Origin: Paenibacillus rhizovicinus
GTDB taxonomy: Bacteria; Bacillota; Bacilli; Paenibacillales; Paenibacillaceae
Direction of reading: 5' to 3'
NCBI RefSeq assembly: GCF_010365285.1
Contig: NZ_CP048286.1
Coordinates: forward strand, 2,556,501-2,620,500
Length of the DNA: 64,000 bases
Numbering within the stretch: the first letter of the stretch is position 1; each line of letters starts with the position of its first letter. Below, piece by piece: positions 24,778 through 34,473 of this stretch. The notes under the pieces are model-generated. The model saw only the letters and a program-made list of their open reading frames with translations. It ran no database searches and had not been told where the DNA came from. Both the position numbers and the translations under genes were made by a program.

Positions 24778-25665
24778 TTATCCTTTCACCGATCCCAGCA
24801 TCACCCCCTTGGCAAAATGCTTTTGCAGAAACGGATACACGATCAGAATCGGCACCGTCGCTAAAATAATGGCTGCCATGCCGATCGTCTCCGGCGGCGG
24901 CAAGTGCGCGGACTGCGCGGCGTCGCGCGCTGCCGAGGCCAGCGTGTTAGTCGCATCGTCCAAAATGACGATTTGGCGCAGAATGACCTGCACGGTCCAT
25001 TTTGCCGGATCATTCAAGTACAGGATGGCGGTAAAGTAGGTGTTCCATTGGCTGACCGCATAGAAGAGGCCGAAGGCGGCAAGCGCCGGTTTGGAGAGCG
25101 GAAGAATGATACGGGTGAAGATTTGCAAATCGTTCGCGCCGTCGATGACGGCCGCTTCGTTCAGCTCCTCCGGAATGCTCAGGAAGAACTGCCGCATGAC
25201 GATCAGGTTAAAGGAGCCGATGGCATCCGGGATGATGAGCGACCAGTAGGAATCGATGAGGCCCGTCGCTTTGACGATCAGGTAAGTCGGAATCATGCCG
25301 GCGCCGAAGATGAAGGTAAACAAGACGAGGAACAGATAGAACCGCTGCCCCCATAGCCTTCTGGTCAGCGCGAACGCCATCGTGGAGGTAAGAAGCAGGC
25401 TCACGACGGAGCCGACGATTGTGATATACACGGTCACGCCGATGGAGCGGATGAACTCTTTGGAGTCGAAGATGAATCGGTACGCGTCCAGCACCCACGT
25501 CTTGGGGAACAGGAGCAGCTCGGTGTTCACGTACTCCTCGTAGGAAGAGAAGGATACCGCGATAATGTAATAGAACGGGAATATCATGACAAACGCCAGC
25601 AGCAGCAGCAGGAACAGGTTGATGCCGTCGGCAATACGGTCCGACAAGGTTCGTTTGATTGGCAT
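24778..25665 (-). CDS. YtcP-type sugar ABC transporter permease
   Basis: A 295-residue membrane protein with six predicted helices. The ATPase-contacting EAA loop is seen as ELNEAAVIDGANDLQIFTRIILP (about residues 178-200), and the C terminus LQKHFAKGVMLGSVKG is characteristic of the YtcP/LplC group. It pairs with the LplB-type permease whose gene ends 21 bp before. The same C-terminal motif recurs in the second system at 57923. Confidence 0.95.
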   Translation of the reverse strand: MPIKRTLSDRIADGINLFLLLLLAFVMIFPFYYIIAVSFSSYEEYVNTELLLFPKTWVLDAYRFIFDSKEFIRSIGVTVYITIVGSVVSLLLTSTMAFALTRRLWGQRFYLFLVLFTFIFGAGMIPTYLIVKATGLIDSYWSLIIPDAIGSFNLIVMRQFFLSIPEELNEAAVIDGANDLQIFTRIILPLSKPALAAFGLFYAVSQWNTYFTAILYLNDPAKWTVQVILRQIVILDDATNTLASAARDAAQSAHLPPPETIGMAAIILATVPILIVYPFLQKHFAKGVMLGSVKG

Positions 25666-25686
25666 TGCTCGCTCACTCCTCCCTTC

Positions 25687-26652
25687 TCAAAATACGCCTT
25701 CTTCCCCGAACTTCTTGGCCACCTTGTTCGCGGCGAGAATCAACACGAGGCCGACGACGCCCTTAAACAATCCGACTGCCGTACCGAAGCTGAAGTCTGA
25801 CTGCTGGATGCCTTTGAAATAGACGAAGGTGTCCAGGACGTTCCCGACCTGCATCGTGAACGGATTCAGCATCAGGAAGATTTGCGTAAACCCGGAATCG
25901 AGCACGCTTCCCAGACGCAGGATGAGCAGGATGACGATCGTGCCACGAATGGCGGGAAGCGTAATATGCCATATTTGTCGCCATCTGTTCGCGCCGTCCA
26001 CAATTGCCGCTTCATAGAGCGTCGGATTGACGCCGGACAAGGCCGCGAGGAAAATAATCGTGCCCCAGCCCGCTTCCTTCCAGATGACCTCCAGCACGAT
26101 GAGCGGCATGAACCAGCTCGGCTCCTGAAGGAACGAAATCGGATCCATGCTGAAGGAGAGGTCCAGCAGCTTGTTGACGATGCCTTCCGTCTTCAGGAAG
26201 ATCGTCACGATGCCGGCAACGACGACCCAAGAGAGGAAATGCGGCAAATAGACGACCGATTGAACGAGGCGCTTCACCCTTTGATTTTTCACTTCGTTCA
26301 GCATGAGGGCGAGAACGATCGGGATCGGGAAGGCGAACACGATCTGCAGGAACGAGAGATAAAGCGTGTTCCAGATGACCCGGATCACCTCCGCATCCTC
26401 GAAGATGCGCTTGAAATGCTTCAAGCCGACCCAGTCGCTGTGCATGAACCCTTGGAACGGACTGTAATCCTCGAACGCGATAATGTTGCCGAGCATCGGC
26501 ACGTACCGGAACCAGATGAAATAGAGCAGGCCCGGAAGCAGCAGCAGAAACCCGTAGCGCTCCCGGAACAGCCGGGCAGCAAGCGATCTTTTCGGTGTCG
26601 TTGTTTGGGCAATCACCGTCGTTCCGGCTTCCGCCGGCGTCGTAATAGCCAT
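25687..26652 (-). CDS. LplB-type sugar ABC transporter permease
   Basis: A 321-residue permease with six helices. The N-terminal part carries YGFLLLLPGLLYFIWFRYVPM, and the EAA loop reads LYEAAIVDGANRWRQIWHITLP. The ATG at 26652 is used because AAGGAGG lies nine bases upstream; the 35 residues before it in the open frame are charged and unlike the family. The C terminus NKVAKKFGEEGVF is typical for LplB. Together with the YtcP-type protein it forms the membrane channel for the binding protein at 23022. Confidence 0.94.
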   Translation of the reverse strand: MAITTPAEAGTTVIAQTTTPKRSLAARLFRERYGFLLLLPGLLYFIWFRYVPMLGNIIAFEDYSPFQGFMHSDWVGLKHFKRIFEDAEVIRVIWNTLYLSFLQIVFAFPIPIVLALMLNEVKNQRVKRLVQSVVYLPHFLSWVVVAGIVTIFLKTEGIVNKLLDLSFSMDPISFLQEPSWFMPLIVLEVIWKEAGWGTIIFLAALSGVNPTLYEAAIVDGANRWRQIWHITLPAIRGTIVILLILRLGSVLDSGFTQIFLMLNPFTMQVGNVLDTFVYFKGIQQSDFSFGTAVGLFKGVVGLVLILAANKVAKKFGEEGVF

Positions 26653-26678
26653 GCCTCTTCGCCTCCTTCGCGATTGGT

Positions 26679-27482
26679 CTATGCCTTGATATAACGGATG
26701 AAATGCGGCAGCGCGACTTCCGGGCCGGCAATCTCCGGCACCCATCGCTTCTCCCATTCGAAGGACAGCCAGCCTTCATAGCCTTTGTCGGCCAGCAGCC
26801 GGACGCATTCCCGAATGGGCACGTTGCCCTCGCCGCACAGCGCGATCGGTCCATGCATGTCCGCGCCGCTCGTGTCTTTGATATGCGTATGCTTGATATA
26901 ACGCCCTAGTCGTTCGTAAGTCGTTTCAAGCGGCTCCCCGTCGCCGTATTTGTACGGATTGTTGATGTCCCAGAGCACGCCGAACGCGCTGGAGTCGACC
27001 TGTTCCATCACGGCCTGCAGGCTGCGCGAATCCGAGAAGTCGCCGTGCGTTTCGATGAGCACGCTGACGCCCGTGCCTTCCGCATGGCGGCAGACCGCCT
27101 GCAGCCCCCTCGCGACTTGCGCGATCGTCGCCTCGCGCTGCCGCTCGTCCGGAATCGCATCTCCGAACACCCGGATATAAGGAACGCCGAGCTTCTCGGC
27201 CAGATCGACCGCCGCTTTGCCTTCTTCGATCGCGGCCTCCAGCTTCGCCGGATCGTGAAAGACGCAGGACGTGTCCAAGCTGATGATGGCCAGTCCATGC
27301 TGCCGCAGCTGCCGCATCGACCGATCGATATGTTCGGGCAGGAACGGCGTGCATTCGTGAAGCATCATTTCTTGCCCGATGCCGCGGATTTCGATTCCGT
27401 CATACCCGAGTGCGGACGCTTCCTGCAGGATCCGCTCCCAGCTCCAGTCCGGGCATGCCAGTGTGGAAAAAGCCAATTTCAT
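26679..27482 (-). CDS. TIM-barrel sugar isomerase/epimerase family protein
   Basis: A 267-residue xylose-isomerase-like TIM barrel protein. It opens with MKLAFSTLACPDWSWERI, and carries the metal and substrate positions expected for this family: Glu in VLIETHGDF, Asp in VLWDINNP, His in HTHIKD and Glu in LSFEWEKRW. GGAGG lies seven bases before the ATG at 27482. It is the first gene of the importer operon and is divergent from the DUF4091 protein, so it may act on the sugar released inside the cell. The substrate is not known. Confidence 0.88.
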   Translation of the reverse strand: MKLAFSTLACPDWSWERILQEASALGYDGIEIRGIGQEMMLHECTPFLPEHIDRSMRQLRQHGLAIISLDTSCVFHDPAKLEAAIEEGKAAVDLAEKLGVPYIRVFGDAIPDERQREATIAQVARGLQAVCRHAEGTGVSVLIETHGDFSDSRSLQAVMEQVDSSAFGVLWDINNPYKYGDGEPLETTYERLGRYIKHTHIKDTSGADMHGPIALCGEGNVPIRECVRLLADKGYEGWLSFEWEKRWVPEIAGPEVALPHFIRYIKA

Positions 27483-27728
27483 GGACTCGCCTCCATCGTC
27501 GCTCGTACTTGCTGATTTCACTGTACCGGATGCCGCGGCGGAAAGAAATTGGACCATTTTTCAATCGTTCATTGATTTATCGCTGTCTATTAAATTCGTG
27601 AAGAATTGAAAAAAGCGACCAGACCTTTACGGAAAATTCGTGAACCATGCGAAATTGCTGCACTATCCCTTGGCTGCCGGAAGGCGCACAATGACTGTAG
27701 AGTGGAATTTGGAAGGAGAGGATCCAAG

Positions 27729-29495
27729 ATGACGTACGCGGTATGGGCCGTGAACGACGGCGAGAAAGTATTGAAGGACGATCCGGCGAATCCGAATAAG
27801 GACGGCAACAGCGTCTGGGACGGACAAACGATCCGGCTGTTCGGCGCCAGGAACGAGACGGTCGCCTTTCAAGTGATCGTGGAGACCGGCGATACCGAAA
27901 TATCCGGCCTCTATGTGGAGATGTCCGAGCTTGTCCATGCGGAGCACGGAGAGTGCCGAATCGAGAACGCCGCTGCACTGGACGCGGATCAGACGGATTA
28001 TGTCGGACGGCGAATCGAAGTGTTTACGCAGCATTACTTGTATGTCTCCCCGGACCTCAGCACGGCGCCCCAATGGTTCTATGAAGAATCCGCGCCGCCA
28101 CTGCACCGCTCCGGCTGGATCCCGGACGCGCTTATTCCCGCGGATGCCCGTCCGCGGCAGGGCGGTCAGCCGGTGCGCGTGTCCGCGCGTTCGAATCAAG
28201 GCTTCTGGATTGACGTCTACATCCCGCGCGAAGAGGCGCTGAAACCAGGCGTTTATCGCGGCAGCGTCACGGTCCGAAGCGGCGAAACGGATATTCGGAC
28301 GCTGCCAGTCGAGCTTCAGCTCTATGACTTCGCGCTGCCTGACGAGAATCACTCGCTCACGTTCGTTTATACCAATGACGTATCCGAGTATTTCCCCGAT
28401 ACGCCGGACATCCGGGACCGGTTCCGCCGAATGGCGCACCGCCACCGCTTCGACCTCGTCGGCTCCGAGCCCCATGGCAAGCCGTTCGATGAAGAGATGC
28501 TGGAGCAGTACGCCCCCTACCTGAACGGATCGTTCTTCACGAAGGCGAACGGCTATGAAGGACCCGGCGAAGGCGTCGGGGAAGGCGTGTTTCCGATCGG
28601 CATGTACGGCTCCAAGGTACTCGGCAGCGAACCGGAAGCGATGCAGCGTGAAGCGGACAAATGGGTCTCGTACTTCGAGGAGCTGAATTGGCCCGGCACC
28701 TACTTCTGCTATCTGATCGATGAGCCGCTGCCGGCCAAGTATGAATGGATCCGCGAACAAGCGAACATCATTCACGGCTCCGAAGGCGCCGGCAAGCGGC
28801 TCCCGCTGCTCACGACAAGGTGCTATACGCCGGAGATCGAGGATGCCATCGATATCTGGTGCGCGCATACAATCGATCCGGAATCGGCGGAGCGCTGCCG
28901 GGAAACCGGTGACAAGCTGTGGTTCTATAACGGCTACCGGCCTTATCATGGTTCCTTGATTCTGGAAGCGGAAGCGGTGGACATGCGGGTCAACTCGTGG
29001 CTGCGCTTCCGATACGGCATCGAGGGCTACTTCGTCTGGCATGGCACGCACTGGCGGCATAATCATCAAGGCCCGCGGGGACGCTGGAATCAGAACGTCT
29101 TCGGCTATGCCGTGACGTTCATGTACGTGGCGAAGAACGAAGCCGCCTATTACGGCGAAGACGGCGTTCACTTCGGCAACGGGGACGGCCTCTTGTTCTA
29201 TCCCGGCCGCGAGCCGTTCTTCCGCGAGCAGGACCGCGGCATCGACGGGCCGATCAGCTCGATTCGGATGAAGAATCTGCGTCGCGGCATCCAGGATTAC
29301 GAATATTTATGGCTCGCCGCGCAGCGCGGCCGGCAAGCCGAGGCGGACGCCATCGCGCGCGAAGCGGTCCCGGCCGGCATGCACGAGACCGTCGCGGACG
29401 GCCAGGCCTCCTGGTCCTCCTGCGGCAGCAAGTGGGACGGCTACCGGAGGCAGGCGGCGGAATTGATCGCCGCGGCTGCGGTAGAGCAAGCTTAG
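27729..29495 (+). CDS. DUF4091-type glycoside hydrolase-like protein
   Basis: A 588-residue protein without signal peptide, so cytoplasmic. The N-terminal beta-sandwich (about 1-190) has ARNETVAFQVIVE, followed by a TIM-barrel-like region and the C-terminal DUF4091 segment (about 440-560) with FWHGTHWR-type aromatic motifs and SIRMKNLRRGIQDYEYLWL. That last motif is the hallmark of DUF4091 proteins, which are thought to be glycosidases but lack a settled activity. The ATG at 27729 has AAGGAGAGG upstream. It is transcribed away from the importer operon from a shared 246-bp region. A second, distantly related member lies at 53736 beside another importer. Confidence 0.83.
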   Translation: MTYAVWAVNDGEKVLKDDPANPNKDGNSVWDGQTIRLFGARNETVAFQVIVETGDTEISGLYVEMSELVHAEHGECRIENAAALDADQTDYVGRRIEVFTQHYLYVSPDLSTAPQWFYEESAPPLHRSGWIPDALIPADARPRQGGQPVRVSARSNQGFWIDVYIPREEALKPGVYRGSVTVRSGETDIRTLPVELQLYDFALPDENHSLTFVYTNDVSEYFPDTPDIRDRFRRMAHRHRFDLVGSEPHGKPFDEEMLEQYAPYLNGSFFTKANGYEGPGEGVGEGVFPIGMYGSKVLGSEPEAMQREADKWVSYFEELNWPGTYFCYLIDEPLPAKYEWIREQANIIHGSEGAGKRLPLLTTRCYTPEIEDAIDIWCAHTIDPESAERCRETGDKLWFYNGYRPYHGSLILEAEAVDMRVNSWLRFRYGIEGYFVWHGTHWRHNHQGPRGRWNQNVFGYAVTFMYVAKNEAAYYGEDGVHFGNGDGLLFYPGREPFFREQDRGIDGPISSIRMKNLRRGIQDYEYLWLAAQRGRQAEADAIAREAVPAGMHETVADGQASWSSCGSKWDGYRRQAAELIAAAAVEQA

Positions 29496-29536
29496 TTGAG
29501 CGGATCGAACGTGCTCGTGTATAAATAGACGCCAAA

Positions 29537-29576
29537 AGGTGACGCAGCGGCTTCATGCTGCGTCGCCTATTTTTTG
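29537..29576 (+). terminator. Terminator of the DUF4091 gene
   Basis: A 12-bp stem (AGGTGACGCAGC at 29537-29548 with 29557-29568, one G-T pair) is followed by ATTTTTTG. Confidence 0.88.
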
Positions 29577-29666
29577 CGATTTCGGTCTGCTGCCGCTTGT
29601 TCGGGCATTTGGGCGCCGGTTACCGGCATGAAGCTCGCGGACAGATTAACGACCGAATTTCGTCAC

Positions 29667-29696
29667 TTTACAATTCGTATAGATCCCTAGCATAAT
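29667..29696 (+). promoter_or_regulatory. Probable sigma-A promoter of the FUSC-type gene
   Basis: TTTACA (29667-29672), an 18-bp spacer and CATAAT (29691-29696), about 60 bp before the ATG at 29757. Confidence 0.55.
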
Positions 29697-29756
29697 GTGA
29701 GGGAATCGACCGGTACTCTAGTTGCGTCAGCATTCAGTTAAAGCGGAGGATACATA

Positions 29757-30848
29757 ATGAGTAACTATGACCAAGGGAACACAGGCTTAGGATTCATCTG
29801 GAGATACACGCTGCAGTGGTCAAATGAAACGCCGATCAATTACCCGCAAGTAATCGCAGGATTTATCGGGATGGCAGGCTGCCTTGCCATAGGATTCTAT
29901 TTGAACAATCTCATGTTCGGATTACTAGCTACTTTTGGCGTCATGATCACGACGGATACCGCGTCCGACGGAACGACCAGGACATACATAACCGAGCTGT
30001 TTCGTACACTGGCGACAGGGACGGTTGCCATCGTTATAGGCATAACTATAGCAGGACACGGTTGGTTGACGGCTGGATTAATCGTAATGATCTCGACATT
30101 GGCGGCGCTGCTGGGAGGAATAAGCAGGTCCGCTGCGATAGCCGGCGTCCAACTTGTGATCCTTGCCATCATTGGTTCCAGCATGGGCGATGGAGGATTG
30201 GATCAGGAGATGTTCAAAATCCCTGTTTATTTTGCAACGGGTTCTTTGTTAGGACTAATCGTAGCTGTCATTGCCGGCTTCCTCATGCAGCAACCGCGGG
30301 ACCGCGTACGATCCGCTCCGCCCGCTAAAATTTCTTATAAGCAGCGATTTACGCACTGGCGACGTAAATTAGCCCATTTTGCAGGCTGGAAATACACAGT
30401 TCGTGTCGCGTTATGCATGACGGCGGCACAATCGATCGGGATCGTCCTCCATCTTGAACGTTCCTATTGGATCGGCTTAACGGTGGCGATTGTCCTCAAG
30501 CGTGATTTAGCCTATTCACAAAGACGTATTTTTCAACGAGGCCTAGGTACGGCGGCGGGCGTACTGCTCGGAAGCTGTCTGTTGCTGTGGTCTCTGCCGC
30601 AATGGGATAGCGTGGTCGTTATCGGATTGCTTGGCGCGCTTCGTCCTATTTTCAAAAATCGAAGTTATGTGATCTATGCCATGCTTATGACACCGTTGAT
30701 GTTCATGATGTTCAGCACCGGCAGTCCGGTGACGTCGCATCTGTTAGAAGATCGATTACTCGATACAATGATCGGCTGCGTGCTTGCTTATGTGCTTGGT
30801 TTCTATATATGGAAAGACAACTCCCAAGGAAACGTTAAGGAAGCATGA
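29757..30848 (+). CDS. FUSC-type integral membrane protein
   Basis: A 363-residue membrane protein with two blocks of predicted helices (about 30-190 and 225-350) split by a basic cytoplasmic loop. The repeat of two multi-helix blocks and segments such as RVALCMTAAQSIGIVLHLERSYWIGLTVAIVLK fit the FUSC/aromatic acid exporter group. GGAGG lies seven bases before the ATG. Most proteins of this group are presumed exporters of aromatic or organic acids; the substrate here is not known. CorA follows 64 bp downstream and may be co-transcribed. Confidence 0.8.
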   Translation: MSNYDQGNTGLGFIWRYTLQWSNETPINYPQVIAGFIGMAGCLAIGFYLNNLMFGLLATFGVMITTDTASDGTTRTYITELFRTLATGTVAIVIGITIAGHGWLTAGLIVMISTLAALLGGISRSAAIAGVQLVILAIIGSSMGDGGLDQEMFKIPVYFATGSLLGLIVAVIAGFLMQQPRDRVRSAPPAKISYKQRFTHWRRKLAHFAGWKYTVRVALCMTAAQSIGIVLHLERSYWIGLTVAIVLKRDLAYSQRRIFQRGLGTAAGVLLGSCLLLWSLPQWDSVVVIGLLGALRPIFKNRSYVIYAMLMTPLMFMMFSTGSPVTSHLLEDRLLDTMIGCVLAYVLGFYIWKDNSQGNVKEA

Positions 30849-30912
30849 TTGGCGCCGGCGTCAGCTAGTGATAGGATAAAGCTAACATCGATTGTAATGG
30901 AGGGCTAAACTC

Positions 30913-31914
30913 TTGATTCGGATTATGGCATTCACGCACGAAGGGGAGGTACATGAACGCCTCTCGCTGAACGAGCTGCCCAACGACCAATACGCATGGT
31001 TTTGGGCAGACTTCGACCGTCCCACGCAGGATGAAATCAGTCTGCTCACCGATAAGTTCGGGTTCCATAAGCTTGCGGTGGAAGATTGCCTGCACCATCT
31101 GCCTAGGCCGAAGATCGAATTCTATAGCGATCACAGCTTCGTCGTGATTCACTCGCTGCAAGGCGAGAACCTTCTGCCGGAAGAGGTGGACCTGTTTATT
31201 GGCGAAGGTTACATCGTCACCTTCCATATGGAGCGTAACGATGTGGTGAACCGGGCGATGGAGAAAGTGCATCGCAAGCGGCCTATGGGCTCATCGCCCC
31301 GTTACGCGGCATTTCTCGTCATCGACGAAATGGTCGACGACTTGTTCCCGGCGCTGCTCCAAATCGAGGATCGGCTGGATACGATCGAGAATGAATCCAT
31401 GCGCAGCAATGCGGCGGGCGGGATTTTCGATCGGATCTATGACATTCGCGCCGATTTGCTCAAGATGCGGCGCGTCATATACCCGATGCGAGATCTGCTC
31501 TATCGCGTCGTGAACTCGGAGAGGCTCGAACTGGACGACGAGAGCCGTCTGCATTTCATGGACGTCTATGATCATTTATTGAAACTGTCCGAGAAAATCG
31601 TCGACGACCGCGAGACGACGGCCGACATCATCGAGAACATCAACTCCGTTCTGAACCAGCGGACGAACGAGGTGACGCTGCGGACGAACGACATCGTATT
31701 CATACTCACGATTATTTCGGTCATTTTCATGCCGCTCTCCTTCATCGTCGGCCTGTACGGCATGAACTTCATCGATATGCCCGAGCTTCATTGGAAGTAT
31801 GGGTATGTCTACGCTTGGACACTTATGATCGTGATCGTGGCCATCATGGTATACGTATTCCGCAAGCTGAAGTGGCTGACGTGGAACAGCAATGGTAGCG
31901 GCGATAGGAAGTAA
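30913..31914 (+). CDS. corA: CorA family divalent cation transporter
   Basis: A 333-residue magnesium/cobalt channel subunit. The large N-terminal cytoplasmic domain (about 1-265) includes the long helix region NAAGGIFDRIYDIRADLLKM; two C-terminal membrane helices follow (about 270-290 and 302-322). The signature YGMNF (about 278-282) lies at the end of the first helix. The start is TTG at 30913, supported by GGAGGG nine bases upstream and by the family N terminus. Homopentamer formation in the membrane is known for the family. Confidence 0.94.
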   Translation: MIRIMAFTHEGEVHERLSLNELPNDQYAWFWADFDRPTQDEISLLTDKFGFHKLAVEDCLHHLPRPKIEFYSDHSFVVIHSLQGENLLPEEVDLFIGEGYIVTFHMERNDVVNRAMEKVHRKRPMGSSPRYAAFLVIDEMVDDLFPALLQIEDRLDTIENESMRSNAAGGIFDRIYDIRADLLKMRRVIYPMRDLLYRVVNSERLELDDESRLHFMDVYDHLLKLSEKIVDDRETTADIIENINSVLNQRTNEVTLRTNDIVFILTIISVIFMPLSFIVGLYGMNFIDMPELHWKYGYVYAWTLMIVIVAIMVYVFRKLKWLTWNSNGSGDRK

Positions 31915-32150
31915 TGGAATCGTAACAGCCGGATCTATTAGGCAGCCTGCCCGGCTTATACGAACGGGACAGAATAGTTATAACCAAAGTCTTCCTGAAA
32001 TCAGGGATTACATTTGATAAAATCATCCAAGAAGCTCGTTTTATGGCTGTCCTTTTCTCAATTAGACGGGTATCTATGTCCCGCAGCATGATCATGCGTA
32101 TATCCTGGATAGACGCGCTAAGCATTGAGCAAGAAGAAACGGAGGAATGA

Positions 32151-33179
32151 ATGAATACGATTAAACGCGAGAAACTGAATGTTGCCTTAACCCGACAGTT
32201 CAAGAAGGAAATCATCGCGGCCGACTATCGGACGGTACCGTTACAGGGCGGAACCGTGGGAAATGTGCACCTGGTATCGGGGACCGCCGAAACCGCGGAA
32301 GGCGAAATATTGCCGTTCCGGATCGTCCTGAAAATCCAGAAGGAATGGGAGCGTTACGGCGACCCGGGTTCATGGCGCCGGGAATATGATCTCTACTCGT
32401 CCGACTTGGGAGCGGCTTTCTCCCCGTCCCTCCGTTGGCCGACATGTTATCATGCCGAGTTCAATGCCGAAGTGAATGAATACCGGCTGTGGCTGGAATA
32501 TATCGACGGCGTAAGCGGCTTGGACTTGACCGCCGACATGTATGCAGAGGCCGCGCTGGAGTTAGGGCGTTTTCAAGGCAAGCTGTATGCGGAACAGCCC
32601 GCCGTGCTGCAGAGCCTGACCAACCTGAGCCATGCGGATTTCATGAAGAATACGTATTTGCATTACCGCTCTTGGCCGGTCGTCTACGATTATATACGTT
32701 CAGAAGACTGTGAATTGCCGCTGCATCTGCGGCAAATGCTCATCGAGATCGACGAGCAGGCAGACGAGATATTCGCTCGTATTCACAAATTGCCCCTCGT
32801 GCTCTGTCATCGCGATTTCTGGGTAACCAACCTGATCCATGCCGACGGGAATTTCGCGCTCATCGATTGGGATACTTGCGGCTGGGGCTGCCTCGGCGAG
32901 GATCTCGCAAGCCTGATCGCTGACGAACCGGATATCGATCGCATGGTCGAACACTACCGGCGATGCATCCCCGCGTATTACAAAGGCTTCTCGGAGCATG
33001 CGGACGTATCCCGCATCGAGGATCATTGCGTCTATGAGCTAATCCTTCTCGTATTCGGGTACAGGCTTATCGAGGGGTATCTCCACGCAGAGGCCGATGA
33101 CGGGAAAACGAAGCATGTCCATACGCTCCAACAAATCCATGAAATGAAGACCGCGCCATTAATGGTCTCATCCGGTTAA
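32151..33179 (+). CDS. Aminoglycoside phosphotransferase-fold kinase
   Basis: A 342-residue small-molecule kinase. The catalytic loop is LCHRDFWVTNLI (about 222-233) with the general base Asp, and the metal Asp lies in FALIDWD. The N-lobe contains LKIQKEWERYG with the ATP-binding Lys. The fold covers aminoglycoside, choline, homoserine and spore-coat kinases; the N-terminal part does not match a resistance enzyme I can name, so a housekeeping substrate is as likely. GGAGG precedes the ATG by five bases. It stands alone, with a terminator downstream. Confidence 0.85.
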   Translation: MNTIKREKLNVALTRQFKKEIIAADYRTVPLQGGTVGNVHLVSGTAETAEGEILPFRIVLKIQKEWERYGDPGSWRREYDLYSSDLGAAFSPSLRWPTCYHAEFNAEVNEYRLWLEYIDGVSGLDLTADMYAEAALELGRFQGKLYAEQPAVLQSLTNLSHADFMKNTYLHYRSWPVVYDYIRSEDCELPLHLRQMLIEIDEQADEIFARIHKLPLVLCHRDFWVTNLIHADGNFALIDWDTCGWGCLGEDLASLIADEPDIDRMVEHYRRCIPAYYKGFSEHADVSRIEDHCVYELILLVFGYRLIEGYLHAEADDGKTKHVHTLQQIHEMKTAPLMVSSG

Positions 33180-33269
33180 CTTCCTAATTTCTTTTTGGCC
33201 TCTACCTCTTTTGGTTCGCAGAGGACTTTTATCACTACTGGGTTAACTAATGGGTGAACTAAAAATGAT

Positions 33270-33303
33270 GAGTTCCCGGCATCCGACGGGGCTCTTTTTT
33301 TTT
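33270..33303 (+). terminator. Terminator after the phosphotransferase gene
   Basis: A GC-rich hairpin (GAGTTCCCG...CGGGGCTC, one bulge) is followed by nine T at 33295-33303. Confidence 0.7.
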
Positions 33304-33442
33304 GCTTTTTCATTGAAGTAACGGGGGTTTGTGCAACTATCCAAGTATTGGAGGCGTAAAAAGTGTAGTATGGTTTTACTGCGAAAGAGGGGGTTGAAGA
33401 TTGAAGATTCCCCCTTCTGAGAGAGCGATAAGGGAGGCCGCG

Positions 33443-34399
33443 ATGACAGAGACCGCATTCGACGAACCGTTATTTGCAAGCTTGAAGCCAGGCTTAACCT
33501 CGTTCTGTTACCGTATGCTAGGCTCCATGGACGATGCGGACGACGCCGTTCAGGAGACGAGCATTCGGGTCTGGCAGGGCTGGAGCACGTTCAGACAGGA
33601 TTCCTCGTTCAAAACGTGGGTCTATCGGATTGCCTCCAACCTGTGCTTGGACAAGCTGAGACAATCCAAACGCCGCGCGCTTCCCGTTGACCTGTTCGAC
33701 CCGGCCGTTGCCATCGTCGAACCGCGCGACACGCTGCCGGACTCTGCCTGGATTTGGCCGTCTCCCGACTTCGGGGGCAATCCGGAGGACCGGCTCGTCC
33801 GCAGAGAGACTCTTCAACTGTGCTTCATCGCGCTCCTGCAGACCTTGCCTCCGCGCCAGCGCGCGGTACTCATTATGAAGGATGTATTCGAATGGTCCTC
33901 CAAGCAGATCGCGGAAACGTTGGCGATGTCGCCGGCCGCGGTGAACAGCGCCTTGCAAAGAGCCCGAGAAACGATGGACCGGGCGCAGCTTCGTTCGGAT
34001 GCGCTCAGCAGCATGGACGTTCAACCGGATCAGCAGCTGCTGTCCCGGTATGTGGAGGCCTTCGAGCAATTCGATATTGCTGCGCTCGTCGCGTTGTTCC
34101 ACGAAGAAGGCTGCATGTCGATGCCGCCCTTCGAGATGTGGATTCGCGGCAAGGAAGATTTGTCCGCCTTCTATTCGCTTACTCGCTGGCATTGCGAAGG
34201 TTCGCGATTCGTGCCCATTACGGTGAATGGCGGTTATCCGGCGTTGGCCCAGTATATGCCGGGCAAGGATGGCTCCGGCCTGGTACCCTGGGGCATCCAC
34301 GTCATCGAAACCAAAGAAAATCAAATCCTGCACGTTCAAAACTTCATCCATACGCCATTATTTTCGCGATTTGGGCTGCCCGAGCGAATGGACCGATGA
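33443..34399 (+). CDS. ECF sigma factor with C-terminal SnoaL-like domain
   Basis: A 318-residue group IV sigma factor. Region 2 (about 12-80) shows YRMLGSMDDADDAVQETSIRVW, and region 4 (about 125-180) shows LPPRQRAVLIMKDVFEWSSKQIAETL. A further domain of about 125 residues (about 195-318) has the SnoaL-like fold seen in sigma factors that lack an anti-sigma partner (the SigJ/SigG-like groups). The ATG at 33443 follows GGGAGG by six bases; the TTG 14 codons earlier lacks a site. No anti-sigma gene is adjacent, which agrees with control by the C-terminal domain. The SRPBCC gene follows after 74 bp. Confidence 0.9.
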   Translation: MTETAFDEPLFASLKPGLTSFCYRMLGSMDDADDAVQETSIRVWQGWSTFRQDSSFKTWVYRIASNLCLDKLRQSKRRALPVDLFDPAVAIVEPRDTLPDSAWIWPSPDFGGNPEDRLVRRETLQLCFIALLQTLPPRQRAVLIMKDVFEWSSKQIAETLAMSPAAVNSALQRARETMDRAQLRSDALSSMDVQPDQQLLSRYVEAFEQFDIAALVALFHEEGCMSMPPFEMWIRGKEDLSAFYSLTRWHCEGSRFVPITVNGGYPALAQYMPGKDGSGLVPWGIHVIETKENQILHVQNFIHTPLFSRFGLPERMDR

Positions 34400-34473
34400 A
34401 TTTCGTCATTGGCTGACGTCTATATCATTGAGCATGACCGAACAACGAATATCCAGAGAGGTGTGTTTCTAAA

